Origin: Mesaphorura yosii
Lineage: Eukaryota > Arthropoda > Collembola > Poduromorpha > Tullbergiidae
Assembly (NCBI GenBank): GCA_009869945.1
Contig: WIXG01000054.1
Location: forward strand, 186,001 to 250,000
DNA: 64,000 bases
Direction of reading: 5' to 3'
Numbering within the stretch: position 1 is the first letter of the stretch; each line of letters opens with the position of its first letter. The position numbers were made by a program, and so were the translations under genes. Below the pieces are notes generated by a model. It had not been told where the DNA came from, searched no databases, and saw nothing but the letters and a program-made list of their open reading frames with translations. Below are positions 1 through 13,600 of this stretch, piece after piece.

Positions 1-245
1 AAATCTGAGTTCTATTACGTATTACATTACAATTGACAAAGCATTGGAACGGCGCACGATTCAAATCCCTCGCTTGGCTTGCTTTCAGTGCACTCAATTG
101 TATAGAAGCGTTCCTACACGTTTAATTCACCGGCATTGCATTGACAGTATTAATTCAATCAATTCAGTGCGTGCATTTTTGTGCTTACCAGCAATTAAAT
201 TGTAATTGAGTATCAGTTAGCTATCAGTTTTCATCCTCATTCAAG
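1..245. other. 5' flank and leader of the SNRPE gene
   Basis: No coding sequence is seen. The stretch just before the first ATG is an AT-rich leader with several Inr-like TCAGT/CAGTG words around positions 85-95 and 165-225. It probably holds the core promoter and 5' UTR of the snRNP gene that follows. No TATA box was found. Confidence 0.4.
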
Positions 246-766
246 ATGTCGTTCAACAAAGGCGGTGGCAAAGTGCAGAAGGTTATGGTCCAGCCCATTG
301 TAAGCAAATTAGAATTTAGAAGCATTAAACCTGGATTCGATTCTGATTTTTAAACAACTTGAAATTAACGTTGAAATTCTTTAAATGCTGAAGTCGAAGT
401 GACGAATTCCATTTGATCTTTTGCAGAACCTGATTTTCCGATACCTGCAGCAGAGGACAAAAGTCAGCGTCTGGATATACGAAAATGTTAAACTCCGCAT
501 AGAAGGACAAATTATTGGGTTCGATGAGTACATGAATCTTGTCATGGACAATGCCGAAGAAGTGGATATCAAGAAAAATACCAGAAAACCAGTTGGTAAG
601 TTCGGCCGACCCTCTTTATGTTCACGATGTATCGTTGCCCGGATTTTTGTGAGGGCTAACTTAACGCATGCTTCCTTTCTGTGAATTTGCAGGACGTATC
701 CTCTTGAAAGGTGACAACATTACACTGATCCAAGATTCGAATCCAAAACCATACAGGGATGATTAA
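246..766 (+). CDS. SNRPE: Small nuclear ribonucleoprotein E (Sm protein E)
   Basis: Three exons, 246-299, 427-595 and 693-766, join in frame to 98 residues with GT-AG introns. The product matches Sm protein E nearly end to end. It has the N-terminal stretch [18 protein letters not shown], the Sm1 core [21 protein letters not shown] and the Sm2 core [13 protein letters not shown]. Sm E belongs to the heptameric ring that binds the U-rich Sm site of spliceosomal U1, U2, U4 and U5 snRNAs in nucleus and cytoplasm. The length is close to the family's usual 92 residues. The start is the first ATG, and a short basic, glycine-rich leader precedes the conserved part. Nothing odd was seen. The assignment rests on recognised family sequence, not on a search. 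Confidence 0.95.
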
Positions 767-1218
767 TGAGCGAAAGAACTTTATTGTATCTCATACATTT
801 TTATTCCCTTCTTACTGCTTAAATCTAAGTTTCGTTATATCCTATCTATTCCCGAGTATAATTTAGTACGATGAAGAAAATACAAAAACCACTTATTTAA
901 CTCCAGAAATGTGTTATCTTCCATCTTGAACTCGTTTGTAAAAAAATTTGCCTGAGAACACAGAATATCAGCATTTTGGCAGTCTCCGTGTTCGTTCCTT
1001 CGTTGCAAAAAATCCATTCCCTTATCCAATATCTGCATCGCGTAAATGGTGATAAGATAAAGGAAAGGTGCCAGGGTCCGTGTCTGTAGCTATGAGTACT
1101 CACACGTTTATGTCTAACGTTACGTAGCGGCTCAGTCGATCCGACCGTAAAAGCATTTGTAGCTGTGATCGGTTAGTGTGATTGCATTTTCGACACCGAT
1201 TAATTAGTATTCGGTAGC
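767..1218. other. Intergenic, SNRPE 3' end to next small gene
   Basis: Holds the SNRPE 3' UTR and the promoter or leader of the next gene. No canonical AATAAA was found in the first 200 bp after the SNRPE stop. No ORF here looks coding. Confidence 0.4.
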
Positions 1219-1648
1219 ATGGCCTTATTCCAGAAACTACAGACTGTTGTAGATTCACATAAAAGCACAAGTATGGCAAAAACTGACAATCCACGTCTTT
1301 CCTTGGTCAGCACAATGATCAGAGGAAATAATGATAACAAGGACTACGTGTATCGGACAGTTGATAATGGTAAGTACAATATTTTTATGTCCGTAAGCCT
1401 TACTCTAAATTCTAGGAAGATTTCCAATTCGCTCTTGTGTTTAAAGGCACCATGTTGATTGTGGAACGTCGGATTCCATACTTTTTCCGAGAAGTAACAC
1501 TACAAGAGGCTGGACTCACGAGTAAGCTAAAATATTTTCACTCCGCATTACCCATTTCTTCCGCCTTTGGTAATCCAATGATCCTGTTTTAGGAAGCCAA
1601 AGCGCTCCAGTTTCGCTTGCATCCAGAATGACACTCGCAGGTCGATAG
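1219..1648 (+). CDS. Small three-exon hypothetical protein
   Basis: Exons 1219-1369, 1447-1521 and 1593-1648 join in frame (151+75+56 nt) to 93 residues ending in TAG. Donors are GTAAGT and GTAAGC; acceptors are TTAAAG and TTTTAG. The start is the first ATG of an open frame, in the context AGCATGG. The product has no signal peptide or membrane segment. A central basic-hydrophobic stretch, VERRIPYFFREVTLQEAGLT, is followed by a serine-rich tail RSQSAPVSLASRMTLAGR that could be a phosphorylation or 14-3-3-type region. I do not recognise a family. The two consistent introns argue for a real gene, but the third exon is short and could be a chance fit. It lies 0.45 kb after SNRPE on the same strand. 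Confidence 0.45.
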
Positions 1649-4600
1649 AGCACTCGCTGACGTCGTCTGCCTGCGTCCATCATTTTCATTAGTTGAAACT
1701 CCAAAATTCCATTGAAATACTTTGCCCACTCAATTAAAGACTGATTGGCATGACAGTTGTTGATTATACCTCATCCGGCATTTGAGTAGCTGACTTGACC
1801 TTCACGAGTGGCTTTCCGCGTTCCTTTACTGCTTCCTCACTCAGTCACTTAATCCAACCCAGATTGAAGGAATTCCATTCGTTCCAAACTGACGGCGACG
1901 GGCATATTTACACTGAACTTCTTTAGCACCGTCGTGCCACATCCACGCAATCGCAAATTCATCTTCATCTTCCTCCGCTTGTGTTTATTTATCTTTTCAC
2001 CATCGCGCGTAGTCTCCCGTGCAATATTTTGACACTTTTACCTGCTCACTGCTCAGTTTACATACTTGTTTACTGCAAGTTTCCATTTTAACGACATGAC
2101 ATGAGAGAGTGAGCACGCACGCGGCAGGCGAAACATAGAACAAAACATCAAAAGGGATCGTTCGACTTGTCTAAACAGAACCAATTTGATGGGTTTTTGA
2201 CGACCGGGTCGGTGTTTGACGTGCGCGCCGTGACCGGAGCCGTTGCACGGTGCGTAGGATGATTCATGGAGTAATTGATCGTAAAATCTTGTTCGTTGCT
2301 GCTCCACTCCGAATTTCGACTGTCTACACTGTCTTATTGGCACCAGAAAAGCAGCAGAGTCAGGTGCGCATCCGGTAGTCAGTTCTTACTTCTTACACGC
2401 TGTGCTCAAATCGAGTTCTTCGCGTGTTTGATGAACCCAAATAGTAATTAAATCAGATTGTTGTGTTACTCAGACTCATCTCCGGCCAGCACATCTGCAG
2501 CGTCTACTGCGTCAGACTCTAAGCACAGCTGTTCCGATTCCCAGAGTACGATACAATTCACCAATTTAGTCGACACGGCGCAAGGACCAAACCGACTAGA
2601 TCTTCATTCCAGGTTCAGAGAATAAACGCAAGCACACGTTCACACGTGCCCATTCGTTTTCGGAGTTTTCCTTTGGAATTACAAGCAGCCAATTTGCCAT
2701 TTCGGAATCCGGACCCTGCCGCATTATATTTGATTTGAAACGTGAAACTGAAAAAATCAACAGAACGTTCAATTTGATACCGTGTCAGCCACGGGTTCCA
2801 GAATTCGCACAATAATTTTAGCGTCCACCTGCACTTGATAACTGCGTTGCTCTAATTTGGGCAGGCACAATGCAAGGATCGAGTTCGAGTGTGTGCACGG
2901 CAGTTGAGCCACATAAACACAGCTGGTGTAAATGAGTTTTGATTTCTCCGTGCTATTTCTTTTGCCCACTTGGTAAATAACAAACACCTTTCTCTAATAA
3001 TTGAGTACTTGCATTTTGATGAGTACATTTTAGTATCGCACACGCCTCACGAAACTTCGACAACTCCTTTAACAGCATGGCTTTGTACCTGCATTTTGTA
3101 CTTTATTGACGGCGTAATGCAGTTTATGACTTGAATTTACGTATGAACTGCAGAAAGCTTCCCTCCCGGACAGGCCGATCATGAAAGTGTTAATTAAATT
3201 AATTGGTCCCGGTTTACTTATGAGGGCGTTAGTCATTTACAGGATGCACGGTCCACTGCTCAAAAACATCGACATCAGACAAATAGACGTCGACACCAGT
3301 TAGCAAACGACGGAATTGTGCCTTTACCTTGACTGTTTGCTTTAATGCCAATGTCAGTCTCGTGGCCTCGTTTGCGTAATTAATAAATTTGAAAGCTGAC
3401 ACCCACGGGCATTTCAGCAAGTGTCATCATAAACGTCGACTTTTAATGATGGTTTCCTCCGCTTCCGACTTCAAAGCGTATACAGAAATTAGAGGATGCT
3501 GCTGTCTACGAATGTCTGAAAGCCAGTAGGCGTGCCTTGTGCAACTCGTACCGTGCCGTGTCGCCTCAGCGCTCGTATGTGGTGCAAATTCAGTCTTAGG
3601 GCAAAGATGGTGAGCTGATTTTAATCAGGCAAGGAAGCAAGAACCGGACAGTCAGGGCAAGGACAAAAAGTCTCTTGGACTGGGATACAGTTTGGCATTT
3701 CGCGTAAACCTTCATTTCCTGCTCTCCGCAAATTATTTCTATCTCTTTATTTGCTCGCTGTGCCGTCACATCCCATCAGTTCACAAAATACGAGGAGAGA
3801 AGACACAAGAGGTGAACAAATACAAATAACAAACACAATACGTAATAAGTGTATATAAATAAATAAATTAAAGCCAGAGAAAGTTGACAGAAAAAGCGAG
3901 AGAAGCACGAACAGTGTGGCGGGAGAAACAGAAATCCAATCTTTTCAAGTTGTTGGCGAAGTAATCATCATAGCTTGGATCTAGTTCTATTTATACGACT
4001 TGCTTGACGTGGCGCAGAAATAAAATAAATTAGACTTTCACCTTGTTTGGGAAGGCGCTGAAGATTGAGTGTAAGCATGGACTTGTAGCAGTGTTTTCGC
4101 AACTTTCCTTGCCAGAATTTTACTGGAGTTGTCAACCTTGATTTGGACTGCTCGCATTAAATGAACGAGACGCGACGAGGGCGAATTCGACGAATGAAAC
4201 CATAATCACAGAGAACACCACAAACGACCGTGACATGAATTCGAGCTTTTATGACAGGTCGCAAACATGATGATGATGCCTTTCCTAATCATGGTGATTT
4301 GCCTGGCAGGCCGAAAATCAATGCTGTCGCGCGCCTTAAATTGGCAGGAAGACATCAAGGCAATGCAATGCAATGGCAAGGCAGAGTGAAAGTTGAAACT
4401 AATAAAATAAAGTTTGGTGGAGGCAAAACCAAAAGTAGAAAAGTTTTGTTGAGGTTTTCATGCATGACATGGAAATGAGAGCAAAGTCGCGAGATATTGG
4501 AGATATTGCTTATGTAAATATATACAAAAGTGAATCTGAATCTCAGCTTCCTTGCATAACTCACCGGTGATGCCTGGTGGTCTGGTGCTGGAAGACATCA

Positions 4601-7600
4601 AACGTGTGCCGCACCGTGACGACCGACCTTGCTTGGAGGCGGAAGGCAAAGCGATGGTGATGAGCAAAAGGTGGAAGAGAGATAACGGAAATGAAACTCG
4701 AAACTGCCTTGCAAAACTGGAGAGACAGATTCACGACCTGAAAGCTTGACTCCTCAAGTCAGAAGGTCGATTTATGCACTCAGTCAGAAGCCAGGTCAAG
4801 ATGCCATAAGTCACAACATCTGTTCATCTCCCTGCACTTTACTCTTGTCAGTGCCAATTTACATGCACTTGCTCCACAAATTCTGTTGCCTTGTACGCGT
4901 CTTGTCCAAATTTGGATTTGCATCGTATCGGATTATTCGCTCTGTCTCAGCATCGCGTCGACGATCAGACACAGAAAATCACAGGAGCGAACTGCTGAGT
5001 CATGTTGCTTAGTTGCTAAGCGCAGTTTTATGGATTCGCAGCTTCTTTTGTGAAGCTGCGAGAAATTTGATAGATTCGATTCAAGAATAGACTGCATACC
5101 AGAGTTTTTCACAAAGAAAAGGAGAAAACTGGAGAAAGGAAGCCCAACCAAAAGCCAAGCCAAGCGAGAAAAGAGAAAGGTAATGGAAAGCAGGCACGGA
5201 CTTGTTTTCAGTTTCAGGCTAGAGGAAAAGAAATTATCTTTCGCTCGCACTCACTCACACTCGCAGGCCGTATATTGCGTATGTACGTGCATGGTCATGT
5301 ACGCCTGGCTTGGCGTAACAACACTGAATTATATTACGCACGTTTTCTCCTGACGTTACTTTCCACTGCCACTGGCTGGTTGGTTGGCTGCTCGTTGCCA
5401 GTGCTTTCTCTCTTCACATCGTTTTTTCTTTCGAGTTTCGACTGAATTGAGTTTCACTTCAGTCAGAGCTCGTCTCGCAGTAGTTCACTTGAATCTCACT
5501 TCTCGTAATTGTCGTGCTACTTGTCCAGTTAACTCATGCATCGTACGTATTCGTCAATTTCAGATTCCAATTTCAAGTGATTTCACATTTCATCAGTGCT
5601 TTTGAAGGTGCTTTCAGGTAAAGCTTTGTATTCGATCAACACATGGACTGATTGTACGTTTTACCCACCTGTTTTATTGTCGTACGTGCAGATACGCCAT
5701 TCTCGAAACGTGTTGCCGTGAAATATTTGTCTTGTATTCAAGATTCGTATCCCATCGCATTTATCTTCGCTGGCACGTCTTCATCTTTTGTTGACGAGTG
5801 CCACCGCTTCCTTTGGGAATTGCTTCCACCGCATTCAGATTCATGACTGTATTTAGCAGCAGAAGCATCTGCACTTGCATTTACAAGCCAACGGCAGTGT
5901 ATGCAGTCGGTGCAGTGACAGTGGAAGACAAAACGCAAACCGCGCCAGGCAAGATTTTGTGTGGTGGAACCGCACTTCGAGAGACAAGCTTTTACGTGAA
6001 TTAAATACGCGTAGGTGAAAGAAACGTGGTTTGAAGAGATAAATGAAGATGTATTATGACTGTTCTTCTGACTACCTTCAAATTGTACTGCTGAGCTGAG
6101 TAACTAAAATAAAAGGCAGCTTTCGTGCTCGCAAACCAAAGCATTTGGCTCGTTGGCTGGCTGGTATTCACCTGGGAATTGTACAATCGGAATCTCTTCA
6201 CTTCCTGAAACCACCATCGTAAAGGTAGGCACTCATACGAATTCCTTACCCGTGCCGTGTGCGTGGCGGCATGAATTTAATATTAACGGGTTGCGAATTG
6301 TGTCTAGTGGTTGAGCATGTGACCGATGGGAGCGGAGTACCACTTTGTTGCCCTCACAGTCCATATTTTATGTATGAGAACCGTTTGAGATGAACACTCG
6401 CCGTGACCTAAAAGTAAACGTTGTGCAGAATGCAACAGATTGGTGGAAATTGAGATTTATTTCATCCAAATTCTCAACGGTGGACGGGATTTGATTCTTG
6501 ATACCCGATGCAACGCAGCTTTGATGAGCTGAACCAACCAAACGATGGTTTATGGCGATTTTCGTAGTTAAAGGCTCCGACCACTTAGCCAACTCTGTCT
6601 CGCACAAGCAAATTCACACTGGAAAGGGATCTGTTTTGAGATTCAATCCATTTTTCTCGTGATATATTTTACTTATGGATTTCGAGTTGCCTGTGTATAG
6701 AAAGTAGGCAAAACGGATAAGGATCGCAGTACAGAATCCAATTTACAAGTCTCGTGAGTTGTGTACTCAGCGAGAGCGTTAAAAAGCAGTAAAACTTGTT
6801 TCTTGGAAAGAAAACCCATAAAGCAGGATGATAAAGTGCGCATACTTTAACAACCCTGCAAAGTGTTGAAAGTACAGATTGCATTTCGGGGAAATGGCAA
6901 GCAAAATGGGATTGTGTCTTTCGCCTTGTGGGAAACGAAATAAACCTTAAGTTCTGCTCTCGGGGGCTGCACAGGCAAGGCTCACTATTCCCGGTCGCAA
7001 TTCGAACTACAAAGGCGACCGACGCCGAGACGACTTCCACGGGAGGACTTTCCGGACCTTTTTTTTAGCGAAGTGTACAGTTCACACATAAAGCAGAGTG
7101 CAGGAAGTTGATATAAAATGCGAAGTGACATAAACACAGCATGAAGTCATCATAACTGGCACTGTCACTGCTGCCACAGCCCCGAGTGTAAGTAGGAACA
7201 AACACACCAACGGCAAAGTATCACCCGTGGAATCATTTCACTTATGATATCGTCATCGACGCCTTGTCTCCCTTGTCGTCCGCTGCGGCATGCGGCACTA
7301 CACGACATTGCCGTCTGGTATTATTTGTCATGTAATACACAATACACTTAAGAAAGGTAGAATAAATATACTTAAAAACTTTCTTTTCGGGTCCGAAGTC
7401 TAAACCCGCCACGGCCATGTGCTGTATGCTTTTGTATTGTGGTTTTCTACATTTCTTTCTCCATGCAACTTCAGTTGGTATTCTTCAACTTAAAGGTTAG
7501 ACTTTCTCTGAAGTACAGTCATCAGACTCGACTTTTATTGTTCTTGTCCTCCGAGCAGTAGCGGCAACTGCAATAGTGAAGGAATTTTCATCTTATGGAA

Positions 7601-10600
7601 CTGCGCTGTCCTAAATAACAAAAATATTTACAAAAGAGCTGAAACGGCAATGCACGCAATTTCAGACCGACAGAACAGCACAAAAACACTCGCTTCTTTT
7701 CTTACACTCCGCACACGGTACGGTCATTTAATTTCATTTGCAATATTGGGATTAAATTTTATGGCTGACTGAGTACGTAGCATACTGCTTACTGCAGTAG
7801 TGAAAACAGCATTCAAGAAAAGTCATGACTAAAGCTACCGCTTTCGCATTTAATAAATGCCAGTTCCAAGCAGGCATAACGCGAAATGTGGAAGACATGG
7901 CTAAAGGCAATTAAATTTATGAATAAGGCACGGCGAGTTGCGGGACGAGTCACCGAAGCGAGTCAACTGACATTTCGTATTCATGACAGTACAAATGTAA
8001 AAATGCAGTGCATTTGTGGATATTTAAATGCGAAATTCATGTCGAATTCTGAGTGCCAGTGCGTCACTGAATAATTATGATGTAGTTGTTCGTGACATCA
8101 CTCGAGTCCTCGAAACTCCGTGCTCATTGCTCGTACGTCGCAATCGAATCGAATGTCGACGGCTATTGAGAGTATTTATCACAATTTTGCCAGTGCATTC
8201 GTGTGCACATTTGAATATTGAATCATGCCATTTGCCATTTATCTGGAAACTGGGTATTTACTCAACAAAAATCAATTTATGCCACTCGGAAGTGGTGCTT
8301 AACTTTGCGACGACGTAATGAATCAATGAGTGGACAATGCGACTGCTCACCTGCTATGACATGACAGAGGACAGTTTATTTTTATCTCGAGTGCGGCTGG
8401 AATGCCCATGTTGTAATAATAATAACAATACATAACTAGAAAGCAACCGAACCAAGTTTGGCAAATGATACAAGGAAATGCCAAAACATACACACACGAT
8501 ACTTCATAATTTGACAGCATGAGGATGACACATGCGTCAACATCAACAGTGCCATGAATTGTTTCGATTTGCGCACTGCGCGTGGCTCAACGCTGACGAA
8601 AACAGTAAGGACACAAAATATTGGACATAGACGTGGATAAATAAGCACTTCAGACTCGAGAGTGTCTGCTTGAGGTCGAGTCCCCCAATTGCATAATACA
8701 TGAACGCTTTTTAAAAATACAATAAAGTTCGTACGAGAAACTGAAAGTAGCAAGTGCTTGACTGTGGAAAGAATCGGAATTGCCAATAAGGCTCATTTAT
8801 TAAATTGGGTGCCGGCAAAGAAGCAAATACATCAAATACCAAAGAAAGAAGAAAGAAGCTAAGGCTGAGGCAACAAGTAACAAGATTATAATTCGCGACT
8901 TGGGTCTTTAGTCTCCGTCTTCCGCTCGTGTGGCTGCCTTTTCGTGGTTGTAGTCTAGTCAAGTCACACGTCGGAGCAGTTCTTTGTACCCTGAGGACAA
9001 GCGACTAGAGAAGGCACCGTGCAGCAGCAGTCGCCGTGCGTCTGGTACGTGTTAAAAGCAATAAATGTCACCTAGAGGAAAGCAAAAACCGACCGACGGT
9101 GTGGCATGTGTGTTTTGCAGTCAGTACGTGTTATGTGAGAAATGCACTGCGAAACACGGCACGCGGGGCCATACTTCAGAAATGATGAATTGCAAGTTGT
9201 AAGTTCGAGTGAGCAGAGAACGCATACACGTCAGAGAAAGTTTGTCTCCTGTTGCTGTTTCTGTTTTAGCCTGCTTCGGCTCGAGAACTCCTTTCTTTTC
9301 TCTGCCCTAATTTATTGTGAACTGTGCCGACCGTTTTACCGTTCCCATTGCCCCTCATCGAATTCTACAAATAATTCATGAATGGAACAGGCAAAATGTA
9401 AAAGCAAGCGCAAAAAGGTACATGAACGATTTTGGTCATTATTATCCCCGACTTGCATTGCATTTCGACTTGAATTGACTCGACAATCGAACCGAACTGA
9501 GCTCTGAGCTGAAACCGTTGCTTTCTGGTATTTGGGCTGGTCTGCCCGTCAAAGTCGGCGCAGCGAGCTTTTTCGTCTTCGTCCTCGAATTTGCGTCAAA
9601 TCCGAATCTAGTCCAATTATAATGACATTTGCGTAATGGAATTTATGGTTGTAATCCAAGAAAGTGAGATTCCACGCGGAGCAGAAGCGCTTTGCGATGT
9701 TGCCCGAGATAATAATGTCTCGTCTTCATTTCAACCACTTTTGTACAGAGTAAGAGCGAAAGAGATGTGAGATTAATACAACACAGGCAGAGGCGCAGTC
9801 GTGCCGGAGTCAGTTCGGTGTAATCTATGCAAGAAGTTATCTTTCCGCACTTCTTGTTCTCTTCGTTCTTGATTCCTTTGAAATCGCACTCCTTTTATCC
9901 TTATCAACATCATCAACGCGTACCTTCTTGCTCTGCCTGCCGTGTTTGCAGTCGCCGCGAATGCGAGCGGCAGAGATGATGATAATGTACTATAAATAAA
10001 ATGGCTCACAAGGTATATTTTTGGTAACTTCATCTCCTTGCCCATTTGCTTGCGTTTGAGCTTGGGTTGCTTCTTTCTACATCATCGTCGTCATTACCAT
10101 TGAGCGCACGGCACGGGCATTGTGTACGAGGCGAGGAGCTGTGAGCTGGAAAAGCCCGCTAATGGGCTGCGGGTCTAATTCTAATCTCTTTAATCACTCG
10201 TCGTCTTCGTCTGCTCTTATTCGCAATTCGGAATTCGCGACTCGCAGTATGCCGAATGCCGAAATGCTGCAAGCGATTCAATGTCCAAGCCTGAGCACAA
10301 GTGCAATTAAAATTTTTCGGATTGTATTCCAAAGGTGACTCGCTTTTCGAGTGACGTACTTTTCTGTTTGCTGCAATTTGCATTATCATTTTCCCTGCAT
10401 AAGATTCAATTAGCAGTTTCCTTTTCCCTGTTCCCTGAAGAAATACGAGACAGAAATTGCTTTCTACGTATACTTAAAGAGCGAGAGAGTTAAATTGAAT
10501 GCTACTTTGGCTACTTATACTTTACTTTTCACTGTTCGAGTGCAGGCGCCAGAATTAATTAACGCAGAAAGTTTATTCCTTTCGTGCACGTACGCCTGTT

Positions 10601-13600
10601 CACATCGTATTTTGTACGCGAGGTGTTGCTAAAAAGAGAAAGCCAATTATTGACAAGTGCACTACAAAAAAGGTATGCATGCATAGTTGCTTTCAGGTGC
10701 GTGTAGGCAATGACAAGGAAAGACAGTGTTCGTTGTTTTACGGCTAAAAGGATTCAGCCATTAACTCCTCTTCTACTTTTAGTACCTACTTCGCTTTAGT
10801 GCCTACTCAGCGTAAGGGACTGGAATTAATGGACTGAATCTAATTTGCCTGACAAGAGGCTCAAAGGTCGGAGATTCGTCGTGGCGTGGTGGTGGTAGTA
10901 GCCACCGGCGCAAAAGTATAGATTTTTAATTACAACAAGACACCTACATTGAAGATACATGGCCAAAACTTGTCAATAGCAACACAACAAAACAGTTTCG
11001 AGTTCAATCTTCAATCAGATTTATGGCACAAGTCTGACTTTTAATTAGTGGCTTACTTTACTACAATTTCAAGCAATTTGAGTCTGTTATTGGAAATTTT
11101 GGAGAGAAAGATAAAAAACGAACACGAAAGAAGTTCTGAGGCTAGGAATTACTAATTCATAATTTGAGTCGTATTGCAATCGCAGCCAGCATACTCGGTT
11201 TCCTATTCATTAGGGATCCTTTGCTTGCCTTTTGCCTCGCTTCATCTTTCGCACCACATCAGGCATCAAGCAGTCAGAGCAGATTTATTGATTAGCTTTT
11301 AGTGAGTGAAAGCGAGTAATATTTTATTACTTTTTCTACTCCAAACTCTCTTCTTTCGTCCAACTTACAGTCGAGACTGACTAGAAATCTCTGCCTGTCT
11401 TGACTCGTGCTCGTACTGCACGAGCACGAGTGAAGTAGGGACTTGACTTGAGTCGACTTACTGAGAGAGTTGAGTTGGTAAGACGAAATGATTTGAGATT
11501 ACTATTACATACGAATTACATGGTACATGGCTCGAGTTCAGCAGTTTCAACTCGAAGTTGTTACATTGCATAGTAGATTCAAGTACGCGGTACTCGAATC
11601 CAATCGAAACCCAGATTACTTTCTCCGTTCGTCTTTTCCCTGAACGGCAGTGGACGGCACAAATTGAGATTGCATTTATTAAGAGAGTCTGTCATGGATA
11701 CTTTTCATAATGCGTAAGCAGTAATCGCAAATTGGCAGAACCTTCGAAAATGCAAAAGGTAAATGGCAATGCAAATTGCGAACCGTAAACTGCCAGAGAA
11801 TTGCTTTGTTCTCGACTTACTTTATTACAAAATTGCAAATGGCAATATAATTTAAGCAGCCGAATCGAATCAAATCCCTTGCGCGTAATGCGTTGCCTAG
11901 CTCTAATCCGACATACACTTGTAACTCGTGTAGGAATTATTAAGAAACTTCCACCGCGTGCCTGCCTGCCAGTTTCGTCTTGATAAAATGCCAGAAACAA
12001 AAAGATTCAGAAATTCTTGGTGTATTCGCATAAAAAGACTTTCGCGTGTTTGAATTGTATTGTCTACCGTTTGGTGTTGAGACATTGTATTGTACATTAC
12101 CTCGGTTCCGCATTGTGTTGTATTGTATTTTGGTACAATAGATTTATGCCCGAGATAATAATCCCACGAGACATCTTCGACTTGGCATAGCAAGCCTGGC
12201 TATGGCATGTTCGTCCGTCGTTCGCGAAACGCGATTCTCGTGCAAGGCACAATTCACAATTCATTCGCGTGGTGCACCGCCACCGCCGTAAGTTATCCTT
12301 CATACCACGGACAGGGAACAAAAATCGAATTCTATGACTAGTTCTGACGCTGGTTCGGTGATTGGAGCTTAGTTGAGCTCATGTAAGGCTGTAAGGTGCG
12401 GATTCCAAGACGCGGTGTGGCGAACAATGCACAAATTGTCCACCAAGACGTTTACAGAAAATGTGAAAACCGGAGAACGATTTATTGTTGTTGGATGCAG
12501 CACAAAATGTCTCTCGCTTCATTGCCATTGCCATCGCCTTGAGATAAATTGCCCTTAACAGGAAACTCGTCCATTGTCGTGTGCCCGACAGCCGAAAAAG
12601 TCAAGATGACAAAGGACAATGGCTGATGACGGCAGCAGCATAGCCTCGAATCGACAATTACGATTCGATTCACTCCGCCGTGAAATCTTGAACTCGAGGC
12701 CGTGGCCAGGGTCGAGCCTAATTATGCAGACCCGAGCCAAGTCTTTTCCTTCTATTGGGTTTGAACTGACAAAGTATACGTCCAAACAATAGCCCATCAG
12801 CATTTTATTCATTTTGCATCCAAAGTATCGATTTCTTTGTTATCAAGTTTAGGACGAACTGGTGAACACGCTAGCTCATTTCAAATCTCCATTCAAGCAC
12901 GACGGCAGTGATCAAACCCTCAATGTCAACCTCCACTTGCCTTTCCTCTTCCACTCATGATGTGTGCTCTGTCCTCGGTATTTTATAATTTCCTGTGCTT
13001 TCACTGGCGTCCTTCTGATAGCATAACAAACATTGCATTGTACGCTTTCTCTGTTGTTCTTCAGTTGTAGATGCAAAAGCAGACTTAAAATGTGTAGCAG
13101 GCAAAAATTACTTTCCTTCTTTTGTTTCACGAACCCTGGTCTGGCCTTTTGTGAACCCGAACCTGTTCAAGTGTTCTGTTCTCGGTCTACCTTTGTTGTT
13201 GCCGTTCGCTGTAGTTTATGTGATCGTAATCATTATAATGCACCCACTACCACATTCGCCAGTGAAAAGAAAGGAAATTATGCTTAGTGGGTGCTAAAGG
13301 CTGGCGTGGCATGGCGGTGGTGATGATGATCTAGCTGGCTGGTGGCTGGCTGGCTGATGGATCGGAACTCGGATGCTGAAAGAGCCGGGCACAGGCACGG
13401 CGCGTGATGGAGCAGTGGCGGACGCAGCCTGTCTGCAATAAGTCAAGTTGGTCGACCCGCTCCTGCTGACTTTGTTCCTCATCTCCGGTATTTAAATGTA
13501 CAATACAATGTACGAGATCAGCTTCTTGGCCCTGGGATCCGCTTTTTATTTTTGTCTAGTCTTACGTGAAGAAAAATTCTAAATTTAGTTCTCATAAACC

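Noticed and set aside
4251-5012. Overlapping plus-strand frames in the 4-5 kb region
   Set aside because: No family resemblance, no consistent splice sites, composition like translated non-coding DNA.
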